Positions 1 through 11,146 of a DNA stretch of 64,000 nucleotides are shown one piece after another; positions within the stretch are counted from its first letter, which is position 1; every line of letters begins with the position of its first letter. The position numbers and the translations under genes were made by a program. Location: NCBI GenBank assembly GCA_009599575.1, contig VWND01000007.1, positions 372,001 to 436,000 on the forward strand, given 5' to 3'. The notes below the pieces were generated by a model. The model made no database searches. It saw nothing but the letters and a program-made list of their open reading frames with translations, and was not told the DNA's origin. The DNA is from Blumeriella jaapii. Taxonomy: Eukaryota; Ascomycota; Leotiomycetes; Helotiales; Drepanopezizaceae.

Positions 1-1186
1 TTCTTTTCTCTGCTTGTCCTGCATGCTCTTGGTGCCTACGTTGGTCCTTGTTGTACTGTACTTTGTGGAAGCTGGTTGCTCCTTTGTTCGCGTTACTGCT
101 TGAGCTGGCCTTTTGCGATCGAGACTGCATTTGGGAGCAGCTGATTCTTCCCATCTTCCCATCGGTGGATTTGCTCTGGACGCGAAATTCGTGCTTTGCT
201 TTGCTTTGCTTGCCTGCGTGCATTCCGTCTTTTCTTCTGCCGGTGCGTGGCTGTCAGCTTTCGTATGCATATGTCGGTGTTTCTTCTGCGCCCTTTTCCT
301 TTGCCTATATCCCCTCACGAAGCAGGCTTGGATCGTCGGAGGAGGTCGCTAAGCCGCTTCTTCTGGCTTGGGCATCCGTTGTTGTTGCTCTGCCCTGCCC
401 TGCCCTGCACCGCACCACAGATCAGAATGGTCAATGCCAATGGAAGAGCACTTACTGCGTTACTGCGTTACTGCGTGCCTCGACTGCAGGTTGGGATGAG
501 CAGGTTGGGATGAGCAGGCAAGGCTAGTGCTTGCTGCCACGGTGAATCCGAGGCGCTGGATGCGCTTTCCTTTGGCACGCGCTACTCGAGAAGCACAAAA
601 CCCACACCCACGCCCACGCCGTGCCGCGCCGCATCTCATCTGCCCCTGAGAATCTGCTCTTCTTCATCCTCCATCCTCCAACCATCCCGCACACTTCCAC
701 ATCCACGGCCTTACATTCCTTTTGCTGCCTTGTGCGATTCCTCGTCCAGGCTCGCGTCCAGGCTCGCGTCCGTCAGATCCTACGGCCCACGCTGGGTGGC
801 AGTTCTGCTCCTCGCGCCCCGTGTCGTGGTAAGTCAGCGCGCCTTGCCTTGCCTGCTGTTCCTACATCCTCAGTCGCTGCCCTTGTGTTCCAGAACAGGT
901 CCTTACTGGCATGCGCATGCCCGAGGCTCGCTCTCGCTGCGACCTACGGTGTGGAACGTGTCAGCATGCCAGATGTGCCAGCGGTGCTGCCTGGTGCAGT
1001 GACGAGGTCCGAATAGATGCCGTGCAAGACGATGCTGACCAGAGGTAGTTAACTGTTGGTACAGAAGCACCGGCTCTGTATTGCTCCCGGCCTTGTCCAT
1101 CCGGTGGCGGCCAGAGCCGTCGGTGAAATCGCGGCCCGGCCATTCTACCGCCTGCAAAGGTGAAGAGTCCTTCTGCCAACGTCAAG
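1..1186. other. Upstream region without a recognised gene
   Basis: I recognise no protein here. The open frames are short, overlap each other and resemble nothing I know. A gtaagt at 829 followed by a cag at 891-893 could be a 5' UTR intron of the downstream gene, but nothing proves it. A GTACTGTAC palindrome lies at 53-61 and recurs throughout the intergenic DNA of this window. Confidence 0.4.
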
Positions 1187-4121
1187 ATGACCACAACCCC
1201 ACCCCGTCGCTACACTCCCGAGGAGCTTCTGAGCTTGAGAGCATCTCTCCCTGTTGTCTGCTGCCTGGTCAAGAACATCCGCGGCCACCCTGATACGTGT
1301 AAGTGAGATCGCGACCTCTTGATGTCTTCACTGCTGCTGGCTAGCTGACCCTTCTCTTTGCAGCTGGCATCTTCAGAATCCCCGACGAAGCGGTCCGTCG
1401 ACCAGAGCAAATCAGTTACAAGTCGGCCCATCTCGCGGACATCGCAAAAACACTCGCGTCCCATTCCTTGGGTAGAAAGAACATTTCTGACTCCTCCGAG
1501 CAGAGTGATTTGCTGTCCGGCTCTCGCGCATCGCAGGATACCACTTGGGGTCTTCGCCGACGCGACATCTCAGACCGATCTTCACAGTCTACCTCCCACG
1601 TATTCCCTCAGGCTACTCAACCACAAACCGCGCCAACTGGCTTGCTTGTGCACCGATCAGAAAACTTCCAAAGATTTTACAAAGCTGTCGTGTCACCTAC
1701 CCACGTTCGCGTTACAGCAGGCGGTCGCATTGTGCCAAACACGCGTTCCCCCGTGCGATCTCGCCTTGAGCGGAGCAGCGATCAACCCACCACTGTGCTC
1801 AATCCTACTTCTTGGGAACGACCCTTGCCTCCAGCATATTCACCCGTTGTTCAAGGTAGCTTCAAGCCCCAAGATTCGGCCGGTATGTCTTCCCAGGGCG
1901 CTAAGGCGACTGGAAATGTGCCCAGCGCTTCTGGCCAGCAGTCTATCAAGATTTCGTCTCCCACCCAATTCGACCATACCAAGCCTTTCGTGTACAATGG
2001 TCAGCTTGTCTATCCTATTACGCAAGGAATGCAACCTCCTCAATCCGCGGTCCCTGTTCCGTTTTCCATGCTTGGCAACACCAACTTCTACCCCCCAGCT
2101 GGCTACCTGCCTGCTCAAAGTCCTCTTCAGTTCGCAGGCCCACCAAACCCAGCGATGTTTGGCACTAGCCAGCAACACCCAATGATGGCCACGCCAAACA
2201 TGGTCCCGTCCCTCGAGAACCTGGTTGGGGCCTACATGTCATTTCCTACATTCGTTGCCCCTGCGGAGTCTATACAGTCTCAGATCCAGGTCCTGTGTGG
2301 TCATCTCAAGCAAATTGAGAGTCAGTTGGCAAACAACAAACATCAGATCGACTCGGTCATGGTGGAGAATCAGCGCGATGCTCTCCTTGCCCAGATCGGT
2401 AGTTTGGAGGCGTTCCTTCGTGTTTACATTGGTCAAGATGTCGCCAACGTTGCTTCCCAACCTGGGCAGATAAATGGTCTTCATCAGTCCACTCGCTCAT
2501 TCTCACACGGTACACCCAGTACCAATGTCGATGCCACCGGCTCAGCGCGTTTCGAGCAATCGACCAAGTCCAAATTGTCACTCACTGCTGCAATGGCTCC
2601 CCCTTTCCAACCACGTTCAAGAACCAACATGAATCAACAATCGCAAGGCTTGGAGCTTAAGCCAACCTCCATGTCTACCTCCGCTCTTGAGATGTCGAAG
2701 GCAAGAGAGAGTCAAGCAGACATTGAGGCTAGACTTATCTCCAGAGCTACCTCGGATTGGGACGCTCCTAACGCTCTCGGTCTCCGCGCTGTTTGTAACG
2801 CTGTACCACAGTCTACCACTCTGCATGAGAATCACAATCAGGGTCAGACTTTGCAGGTTCCCACTCTCCCGAGACACAGTCATTTCCCTGGCCAGTCATT
2901 GCTTTCCAACGCAACTGCAGTCCCCTATCTCGTCGGTGTTCTCCCTGCTGAAGTCAATGTTCAAACAGCCAGTGCCCATGACTTGGTCTATGATCGGCCA
3001 TTGACAGATGACGAGGTTCGTGCTCGATACCTGTACTGGGGCAAGGCGCCTCGCTCTGCGCAAATTGGACTGCCCAAATTTGATGGAAAGGACTTCTATC
3101 CCCCATCTCCTGTCAAGATCGACCCTGCGCCAGTTTCCAAGGACCTTGTTCCGCCACCCTTCATGTCGACAGCCCGACCAATTGAAGTCAAGGATACTGA
3201 AGACCTTCAGTTCGAAAATCTGTTCGTCGAGAAGGGAGTTCCTGGCTATCGAAGCCCTCCGGCAGCTAAAGACCTTGGCATCTCGAACTTGAAGCCAGCC
3301 ACCCAGCCCGTCTTCGCCAAGCCAGGTATGCCAGATGAACTTGACTTCACCGCCCTGTTTACTGAGCGTGGAGTCCCAGGTTATAGATCGCCTCCCCCCA
3401 AGATCAAGCACACGGAAGTCAGCTACAGCAAGCCCATTGGCGACGCACCTGTCACACCTGATAATCCCACATTCTCCCCGGAGTTTGAGGATGAGGATGA
3501 TACTAGCACCGTTGACTCCTGGATGCCACCGAAGGGTGATAAGATCAAGGATGCCAGTGACACAAGCATCAAATCCCTAAGAAGCGATGCTCAGGATTCG
3601 GAGTCTACGGTCGATATCCGCTTGTCTCCTCTCGCCAATGGCTCATCCCCCAAGGCTCACCCGACCTACGACCGTGTAGACTTCAAGAGGTGAATACTAC
3701 ACCTGCGCGAGACTCCCATGAAACAATCAGCTAACAGCTTTCTAGCGCCGATGCACATGCTCAGTTCTTGCAGAACATGTTGAGAAATGTCACTCAGGCG
3801 CCCATCGTTGGCACCCCGGTTTCTGGAACAGTCTCATCCGCAACTGCTCAAGGCTATCTTCCCCAATACCGAGGTAGTGCGGCTGCATCGCTGGCTCCTG
3901 TTGAAGTCGGAAAGGCCACTACTACCAACGCCTCATCCACGACTTTCAACTACGAGAACCGTCCTTTGAGCCAACAGCGACACAGCCGCGTCGTCGATAC
4001 GATGACTGCCGAGAACTACTTGAGGTATGTTACTCAAAAGGGTATCGACCAGGAAGATCTCAAGGTGCTCAACCCCACTACCTCTCGCATGGGACCCGTA
4101 CGACCGGGCGAGGAGTGGTAG
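1187..4121 (+). CDS. Putative eIF4E-binding protein, 4E-T-like, proline/serine-rich
   Basis: Three exons (1187-1298, 1364-3689, 3746-4121) keep frame and give 937 residues. The protein is largely low-complexity and rich in Ser, Pro and Gln, with a short leucine/glutamine-rich stretch in the middle that may form a coiled coil. Residues 9-15 read YTPEELL, an exact Y-x4-L-hydrophobic eIF4E-binding motif, placed near the N terminus as in animal 4E-T (known motif YTKEELL). The next stretch (SGIFRIP) also recalls the 4E-T layout. Two copies of a GVPGYRSPP motif, each preceded by LF-x-E-[KR], lie near residues 655-670 and 700-716. A conserved-looking tail ends in GPVRPGEEW. No enzyme domain is seen. 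The gene model is seen directly; a role in mRNA translation or decay is inferred from the motif alone. It could instead be an unrelated disordered fungal protein. Confidence 0.75.
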
Positions 4122-5653
4122 ACTCTCCGCAGGCCTGAAGTTATTCCACGAGCTTCATCTCCGTCGGTCGGTCGCTCCACGGGTCATCGGCATTCCGATG
4201 CTCGAATTCTCGGCATGGTGGCGTTTGCGTCCGCGGCATGACGGTTGTTGGTTTTGCGATGTCATTTGCTCTGCTGTTGCCTCACCTCGAAATTTCTCAC
4301 CTCATCTCTGTACCTGCTGCGAGAAATGATGCTCCATCAATTTCCGTATCGATACTTTTATCGTTTGCATAGCTACAGAATTCCCGCTGTTTTTTCTGGC
4401 ACTCGTCATTCCGTCATGGAGAATTGTTTAGGGTGTGTCTTGTAAAGGTAACGGCAGGGGAAAATGTGTATGATAGGGGAGGGAAGGGTTCTCAGATACT
4501 GCTGCTCTTGTATCTTACTCTTGTAACAGCAATTCAAACAGAGATCAGAGAAGAACTCGGGTAGGTACGTAGGTAGTCACAGGTCCCGGTCTGAGTCGAA
4601 CGAATAAAAATACTTGCGTACTTCATGAGCTCGGTGAGGTCATGCTTGCTCAACAAGACAAGCCCCTGCCCCGTCGTGGATAAGAGCTGACAAAGTTATT
4701 CCGCTGTCGGCGAGTAGGCTTTTGCTTCCCTTTACAAGTGGAGCAGCGGCACGAGGAAGTATTGGGTACAAGTGACTGTCACCACTTCGCAGGCTGCCGT
4801 GCGGTACGGCCTGGACGCTAGAAGTATTCTGGAAGTCATGAAGGAGGAAAGGGATCCTGTGTGTGGTGTGGCGGGCGGGGAGAGGCCCGGTTGGGTGGTG
4901 TGTGAGAAGGGCCGATGCGAGACGGAGGTAGGTCGAGAGTATGTACTGTATGCAGTACAGATCGTCTCAAAACGACTGATAAGTACCGCTATATCGATCG
5001 CATTACTCTCGATACCTACAAATCACTACCTCGTTTCACACTTTACCTTGCTTCCTTAAGTACAGTATGTATACAGTACCTGCAGTATCTATCTCACAGT
5101 GCAGGCCTCTCTTACCATATCTATTGCCGTAAGTGTGTACGTTTCTCGTGCAAGCCTCCTCCGACTTGGCTTTCAGGCTGGCTCTGTTGACGACGGCATC
5201 CCCAACCCGCCCATTCTCCCTCTCTTGTGCTTCGCCTCGGCGTCTCAACAACAACAACAACAACAACAACGACAAAAACAACAACAACAAAATTGTTCCT
5301 TGTTCTTGCGTCGGAAAGAAAGAGGCTGCGATCACTGCGCCGCGCTTGCCCCCGACCAGCCCATTTAGTCCGACCAACCTCCCCCCCCCCCCGTCCTCCA
5401 CTTTTACGGGTTAGAACTCAAGTCGAAACCCAAAAGCACGGTCCAGCGAGGTCACGAAACGCACCTCCAAGCAACGACGTCCATCCACATTTCGTCCCTC
5501 CACCCGCCGTCCATCTCGAAGCACCTCCGCTGTTCTCTCTTTTCCTTTGCAGCTGTTGCGCGAGCAGCTGCCAAACCCCCCATGACACCTCTTTCCCACG
5601 GGCCCTCTCCGAATTCTTTCCCGCAGGAGAAGAGAGCGTTCTCCGGCATCTCA
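4122..5653. other. Intergenic region and likely 5' leader of the NRC-2 kinase gene
   Basis: No gene is recognised. It holds TACTGTAC-type palindromes around 4940-4965 and 5060-5080, a CAA-repeat tract at 5246-5291 and a run of 12 C at 5381-5392. The CAA tract is open in several frames, which creates spurious poly-Gln and poly-Asn frames. The segment next to 5654 is probably transcribed leader of the kinase gene. Confidence 0.5.
5246..5291. repeat. (CAA)n microsatellite
   Basis: Imperfect CAA trinucleotide tract interrupted by a short CGACAAAA segment, in the region upstream of the NRC-2-type kinase gene. Confidence 0.9.
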
Positions 5654-7647
5654 ATGTCGTCGAACAAGCACCCAAATGGCCACAGCCCCTTCCCGCAGAA
5701 GCTGAAGAACTTCTTCCGCATAAATAGTCTGGCCAACAGTGACGAGAAAAAGGACGGTCCCGCGAAGTCCGAGGGCAAGAGCTCGTTTCGGCAGTCCAAG
5801 TTCTTCCCCGGCTCGGGGCGGAATCGATCGACGACGGTGGCCAGTGAGGGCAATCCGTTGGATGATGGGATCAGTCCGACGGCTCATGCCAACCCATACT
5901 TCGTACATCAAGGCCCTCCCGCGCTCCGACACCACAATGAAGGTTCAGTCCCTCCGAGCCCGCCAGACACGCCGACATTTAAGATTGATGCCGTCTCAGG
6001 TGCCAACGACCAGGCCACGATAGCTGGGAAGGAGGAGTTGGCACGAAAGTTAAGGAGGGTAGCCAGTGCTCCGAATGCACAAGGCCTGTTCTCGAAGGGG
6101 AAGGGGAGTGCTGAAAGACCTGCCACTGCTGAGCTGGGTAAGGAACCGTTGGCCCAAAACGCAAGCACCAGCATGCTGTCTCTGGTGGATCCGAAGACAA
6201 ATGCAAATGGGCTCGGCGTACCCGCCCAAGATGGGTTGGGACCTCTTCAACCCCCAAACCTGCGGCATATGGCATTCCGGAGAACGTACAGTTCGAACTC
6301 CATTAAAGTGCGGGACGTGGAGGTTGGACCAGGAAGCTTCGACAAGATCAAGTTGATTGGGAAGGGAGACGTGGGAAAGGTGTATCTGGTGCGGGAAAAG
6401 AAGAGCAGCAGATTATATGCTATGAAGGGTGTGTACCCACCTTCTCGGAGGCGGTAGTAGGACACTAACACCTCGACAGTGCTGAGCAAGAAGGAGATGA
6501 TAAAGCGGAACAAGATCAAGAGAGCATTGGCGGAGCAGGAAATCCTAGCCACCAGCAACCATCCCTTTATCGTGACACTCTACCACTCCTTTCAATCGGA
6601 GGACCATCTGTACCTGTGTATGGAATACTGCAGTGGTGGGGAATTCTTTCGTGCGCTGCAGACGCGGCCGGGGAAGTGCATACCAGAAGACGATGCTAGA
6701 TTTTACGCTGCAGAGGTCACAGCAGCTCTGGAGTACCTGCATCTCATGGGATTCATCTACAGAGATCTGAAGCCAGAGAGCAAGTATTATACCCCCACAT
6801 TCTCAAGCAGTTGCTAACATCATTAGATACTTCATCAATCTGGCCATATCATGTTATCAGACTTCGACCTCTCCAAACAATCTGATCCAGGTGGAAAGCC
6901 AACGATGATCTTGGGTCGAAACGGCGCGAACGTCAACTCACTACCAACGATCGATACGAAGTCCTGCATCAACAACTTCCGGACGAATTCGTTTGTCGGC
7001 ACAGAGGAATACATTGCGCCCGAGGTGATCAAAGGATGTGGACACACGAGTGCCGTAGATTGGTGGACCTTGGGCATATTGATCTACGAGATGCTGTTCG
7101 GAACAACCCCTTTCAAGGGAAAGAACCGCAATGCTACGTTTGCCAATATCCTCAGAGATGATGTACCTTTCCCGGAACATTCTGGATCTCCACAAACCTC
7201 CAAGTAGGTCCACAAATCATGCCCAGAAAGTGTGCCCCTTGCTAATGCAACTACAGCCTATGCAAATCCCTAATTCGAAAACTTCTGATCAAGGACGAAA
7301 ACCGCCGTCTTGGTGCCCGAGCTGGAGCTTCAGATGTCAAGACACATCCATTCTTCCGAACCACGCAATGGGCCCTTATTCGGCACATGAAGCCACCGAT
7401 GATTCCTAATCAGGGCCGAGGCATTGACACGGTCAATTTCCGGAACGTCAAAGAGAGCGAGAGTGTTGACATCAGTGGAGGCAGAGCAATGACGCCTGTA
7501 GCTAAAGGAGTACCGCTAGACTCTGGCCTCGCTACACCGGCTGGCGATCTTCTGGACCCATTCGAAGAGTTCAACTCCGTTACGCTACACCACGATGGCG
7601 ACGAGCACCAAACCGAGGACCTGAACAATGGTCGTTATGACCATTGA
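5654..7647 (+). CDS. nrc-2: NRC-2/Fpk-type AGC serine/threonine protein kinase (frame conflict at one intron)
   Basis: Exons are 5654-6428, 6480 to about 6779, 6827-7203 and 7257-7647, about 614 residues. A disordered basic N terminus with a QKLKNFFRI segment precedes an AGC kinase domain. Its landmarks are a glycine loop [11 protein letters not shown], the Lys of YAMK, catalytic loop [14 protein letters not shown] in place of DFG, and GTEEYIAPE before the DWW segment. DFD and the long insert after it are typical of NRC-2, Fpk1/Kin82 and phototropin-like kinases, which phosphorylate lipid flippases in yeast and affect growth and conidiation in Neurospora. I chose 5654 because the protein then begins like family members; an in-frame ATG at 5582 adds 24 residues. 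The intron between RDLKPE and ILHQSGHIM has only a GC-type donor (gcaagt, 6780) and acceptor 6826, and that junction does not keep phase (see findings). Confidence 0.85.
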
Positions 7648-8741
7648 GATGCCTTTCCGTCGCTCTATGTCTTGTTTTCAGAAGGCAGTGTCTCTTTAAA
7701 GATAGGATGCTGGTCATTGATATCAAGACTGGGAAAAATCCCTTTACATTTGTGCCGAACAACAAGAGAAAGTCTTTTTAAGATTTCTCATCAACGTCCC
7801 GAATACCAGCTAGCTCTAGCTCCACCCGATCATTTTCTGACAAAGGGAACTGCATTTGTCTTCCCAATGCATACAAGCTTGAATCGAAGCACGGGTTGGG
7901 ATTGATTTCACGGCGTTCTGTTGAGTTGCTATTTCATTTCATTTGGGGACCAGGCGGGTGGACTGGGAGGGAGGAAAGGAAGCATACGACAGTATTAGCA
8001 TGGTTCGTCTTTGCTTGCTACGCTGCTTTTGTAAATAAATGAGATTTGTGCAAGCGATCGACGGGACATGAACTATGGGGACTAGGCGTGCGAAATGGCG
8101 TGGCTTTGAAGGCAATTGAATTTTTTCATTTCGGTCCTAGGTGTCTGACATCTGGGCATGGTCCTCAATGTGAAGCCGACCTATCCAGCCAGCTCGGACT
8201 ATGGTGATGGTCCACGCACGAGAGAGATGGGTCTAACAGACGGTGCGGCTTCCTCTCGCCCTTGTCAGCGCACGGCTAACATGGCACTCCATTTCCGCCT
8301 TCGCCCACGAGCGTGCTCCACGACCCTCCCGGCGGTGGAGTTCGAGTTCGAGCTTGACACTTCTTTCGGTGTTTCCTCCCGTGTCGATCTTTCTGCGTGT
8401 TCAGGCCGACTTCGCGTTGCACAGAGGCACCAGAACCTCCGAAGGTGGCTCTTCCTGCTCTCACGGTCCGGTCCGTCTTCTGACTGCTTGGCTCGGCTTG
8501 CTTCTCTGGATGCTTCTACACATGCCTGTGCGTACAGATGACCAGACTCTCTGTCTTACCGATGTTGATCGAAGGGCCTGGCTGGTACTTGCGTTTCGCA
8601 AACCGCCCGGCGCGTGCGTCACCTTGCGCACCTCGAAACCCTTTGTATGGCCTCGCCCGCGTTCCTACAAGGTGTGCTCTCTTCCGCCGCTGACCGGTTC
8701 ATCTCCGTCACATCCAGTCCTTCGCACATCATCCCGAGAAC
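7648..8741. other. Intergenic region without a recognised gene
   Basis: 3' flank of the kinase gene and 5' flank of the HD hydrolase gene. The open frames around 8158-8541 and 8243 onward have no family resemblance. The longer one is the out-of-frame shadow of the GC-rich HD gene. Confidence 0.5.
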
Positions 8742-9464
8742 ATGGCGACTTTCGAAGAGGGTCTGATCCGGAAGGTGACGGACTACGTGGAGGAATACAT
8801 GAACCAGTTCGACGGCTCCCACGACTTCAACCACATCAAACGGGTCGTCGGCCTGTCCCACACCATCGCGGCCGAGATGTCCGCCTCGGCCGGCGGCGGC
8901 ACGGAGGACCACGGCACGCCCCTGGACCCCACGCGCATCACGCTCGCGGCCCTCCTCCACGACGTGGGCGACCGGAAGTACGTGCAAGCGGGCCAAGATC
9001 CGGCGAGCGTCGTCCGCGACGTGCTCCTCCGGTTCGGCGCGCCGGCGGCCGTGGCGGGCGACATCCAGACCATCTGCCTCGGCGTCTCCCACAGCGCGGA
9101 GATCCAAGACCTGGGGCGCGTGCAGGGCCTCATCGCGCGGTTCCCCGAGCTGGCGGTGGTGCAGGACGCGGACCGCCTGGACGCGCTGGGCGCGGTCGGC
9201 ATCGGGCGGGTGTTCACCTACGGGGGGGCCAAGACGGACGGCCGGATGCGGCCGGCGGTGGCCATCATGGATGCGAAGCTGCTCCGGCTCGAGGAGCTGA
9301 TGAAGACGGGGCCGGGGCGGCGGATGGCGGCGGAGGCCACGCGCCGGCTGCGGCTGTTCCGGGGCTGGTGGGAGGAGGAGGTGGACCGCGAGAGGGTGGG
9401 CATGGAGCTGTTGCGGCCTTGCCTCGCTGAGGGGGAGGTGCCCGCGTCTGGCGCCGGCGAGTGA
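8742..9464 (+). CDS. HD-domain metal-dependent hydrolase (YedJ/YpgQ-like)
   Basis: Intronless, 240 residues. The HD-domain metal ligands are in order: HDFNH at residues 27-31, ALLHD at 70-74 with the His-Asp pair at 73-74, and distal QDADRLDA at 141-148. This pattern, length and the DRKY after the HD pair match the bacterial and fungal YedJ/YpgQ group, members of which act on nucleotides (YpgQ is a dNTP pyrophosphohydrolase). The substrate here is not shown by sequence. The gene is much richer in G and C than its neighbours, especially at third codon positions, and stands alone. Bacterial origin is possible but unproven, because many fungi have relatives. The ATG at 8742 sits directly before the conserved start of the domain. 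Confidence 0.85.
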   Translation: MATFEEGLIRKVTDYVEEYMNQFDGSHDFNHIKRVVGLSHTIAAEMSASAGGGTEDHGTPLDPTRITLAALLHDVGDRKYVQAGQDPASVVRDVLLRFGAPAAVAGDIQTICLGVSHSAEIQDLGRVQGLIARFPELAVVQDADRLDALGAVGIGRVFTYGGAKTDGRMRPAVAIMDAKLLRLEELMKTGPGRRMAAEATRRLRLFRGWWEEEVDRERVGMELLRPCLAEGEVPASGAGE

Positions 9465-10003
9465 GGGGGGTTCCGGCGAGGTGCGAGGTGCGAGATGCGT
9501 CGTGGGAGGCGGCTCTGGTGCATTTCCGTCTGGTCGAGGTACGGTAGGGTAGTACTGTGTTCATGGCACGCAATGAAGAGGTGTTCGCGTGCTCGGTGGC
9601 CATGCTGTTCGATGTGTGCGGTTCGATGTCAGCCTCCTTGATCTCTCTCTATCGCAGTCGGGGAGGGGGGGGGGCTCTCTTGGCTGGAACGTAGGGCACG
9701 TGACGTCTCGCATGGCTGAGTGCATCCTGCCGTATCGACCGTACAGTACATGTATGCACCTATGTACAGTATGTATGTATGTACAGTATGTACAGTACTG
9801 TACATACACGCAGTATTTACTGTGTGTAACATCGCTTCCTCGCCATGCGGCATCATCACAACCAACCGATGATACTGTACGGTATGTACAGCTGTACAGT
9901 CGAGATGGTTAAGCGAGGCTCGCTAACCCTGAAGGCTGGAACGGTATGTGTGGACTTGTGTGCTGTGCTGTATGTCTGTATGTACATACAGTAGGTACAT
10001 ACC

Positions 10004-10094
10004 TACACACATACACACATACACACATACACACATACACACATACACACATACACACATACACACATACACACATACACACATACACACATAC
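10004..10094. repeat. (TACACACA)n octanucleotide microsatellite
   Basis: About eleven near-perfect copies of an 8-nt unit in tandem with no spacers. Flanked on both sides by GTAC/CAGTAC palindromic sequence. Confidence 0.9.
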
Positions 10095-11040
10095 AGTACT
10101 GTACATAGCAGATCGCCCACCGCGGCCCGACAGGTACGGTACAGCTCAGCTCAGCTCAGCTCCGTCTCCCCGTCCGCAGCCCGCGGTGGTACTGTACAGT
10201 ACTGTACAGGACAGGAAGGAAGGAAGTCTTCCACCCATCCACCACCTCCTCTGTCTTTCGGCGCGCCTCCCCCTCCCCGTCCCCTCCCGTCCCCTCCCCT
10301 CCCCGTGCCCCGTCTTCCCCTCGAACGGAATTGTTCCCGTTGCCACCTACTGGGACACTGGTCACGTCGAGGAGAGAGGGCGCTCGCTTGCTTTGCGTGA
10401 CGTGTGCTGGGCCCGGGCAGAAGGACAGGCGGGCAGGCAGGCAGGTAAAAGAGGGAGGGGGAGAGGAGGGGGCACGCAAATCTGTCACGTACAGTACTGT
10501 AGATACGGTACGGTACGGTACGGTACGGTATGTACGATGGTACAGTACGGTATTGTATGTACTGTACACATATGTACTGTATGTACTGTACGTTCACACG
10601 TAAACTGCGGGGTTGCAGAAGCGAAGGTTCGTTGGGGGCCGTAACCGTCCTGCACGTGCGGGCAGCCGGCCTTGGCTCTGTCGATCCCTTGTGCTCCCTC
10701 GCTCCTCCCCCTCGTCCATCGCGCTGCCGCTGTTCCGCTCTTCCCCTCTTCGCCTCCTTTCCCCCTCCTCCCCTCCTCCCCTCCTCCCCTCCTCCCCTCC
10801 TCCCCTCCTTATCCCCGATCCCCCATCCCCGACGCCCACCACGCCGACGCAGCTTTCATGTTGGTGGTACCGTGTGGTACCGTGCTGTACCGTGCCGTAC
10901 CGTACCGTACCCACCATCCCGCCCCATCTACTTAAGTCTCATCTGCCCCTCCATTGATTTCCCCTCCATCTCCCCTCCATCTCCCCCTCCCCCTCCCCCT
11001 CCCCCCACAATCCTCTGCATACCAATTACCTACCCCTCAA

Positions 11041-11090
11041 GATACCCCCAAGATACCCCCAAGATACCCCCAAAGATACCCCAAATATAC
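11041..11090 (+). repeat. GATACCCCCAA tandem repeat before the aldehyde dehydrogenase start
   Basis: Four to five decaying copies of an 11-nt unit ending about 57 nt before the ATG at 11147. It lies in the likely 5' leader of the gene. The strand is C-rich, and no function can be read from it. Confidence 0.7.
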
Positions 11091-11146
11091 CCTCTGCAGT
11101 CCTTGACACCCCAACACACACTCCCTCACCCCCTCCACCACGCACA

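Larger units (their letters stand above)
9465..11146. other. Repeat-rich intergenic region upstream of the aldehyde dehydrogenase gene
   Basis: No gene is recognised. The region is unusually repetitive. It has clusters of TACTGTAC palindromes (about 9743-9905, 10190-10210 and 10550-10595), the octamer microsatellite at 10004-10094, CGGTA pentamers at 10504-10530 and GGTACCGT variants at 10864-10911. Long C/T-rich tracts run at about 10260-10320 and 10740-11010, followed by GATACCCCCAA repeats just before the start codon. The pyrimidine tracts next to the gene are probably part of its promoter and leader. Confidence 0.6.

Noticed and set aside
1358..2185. 275-codon frame inside the eIF4E-binding-like gene
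   Set aside because: It overlaps exon 2 in another frame. The chosen frame is continuous over 741 codons and splices correctly at both ends.
8243..9430. 395-codon open frame overlapping the HD hydrolase
   Set aside because: It is a shadow of the GC-rich HD gene in another frame, with Arg/Gly/Pro-rich composition and no family resemblance.
10004..10094. Possible CRISPR-like array
   Set aside because: The 8-nt units are contiguous without spacers and the genome is eukaryotic, so it is a microsatellite.
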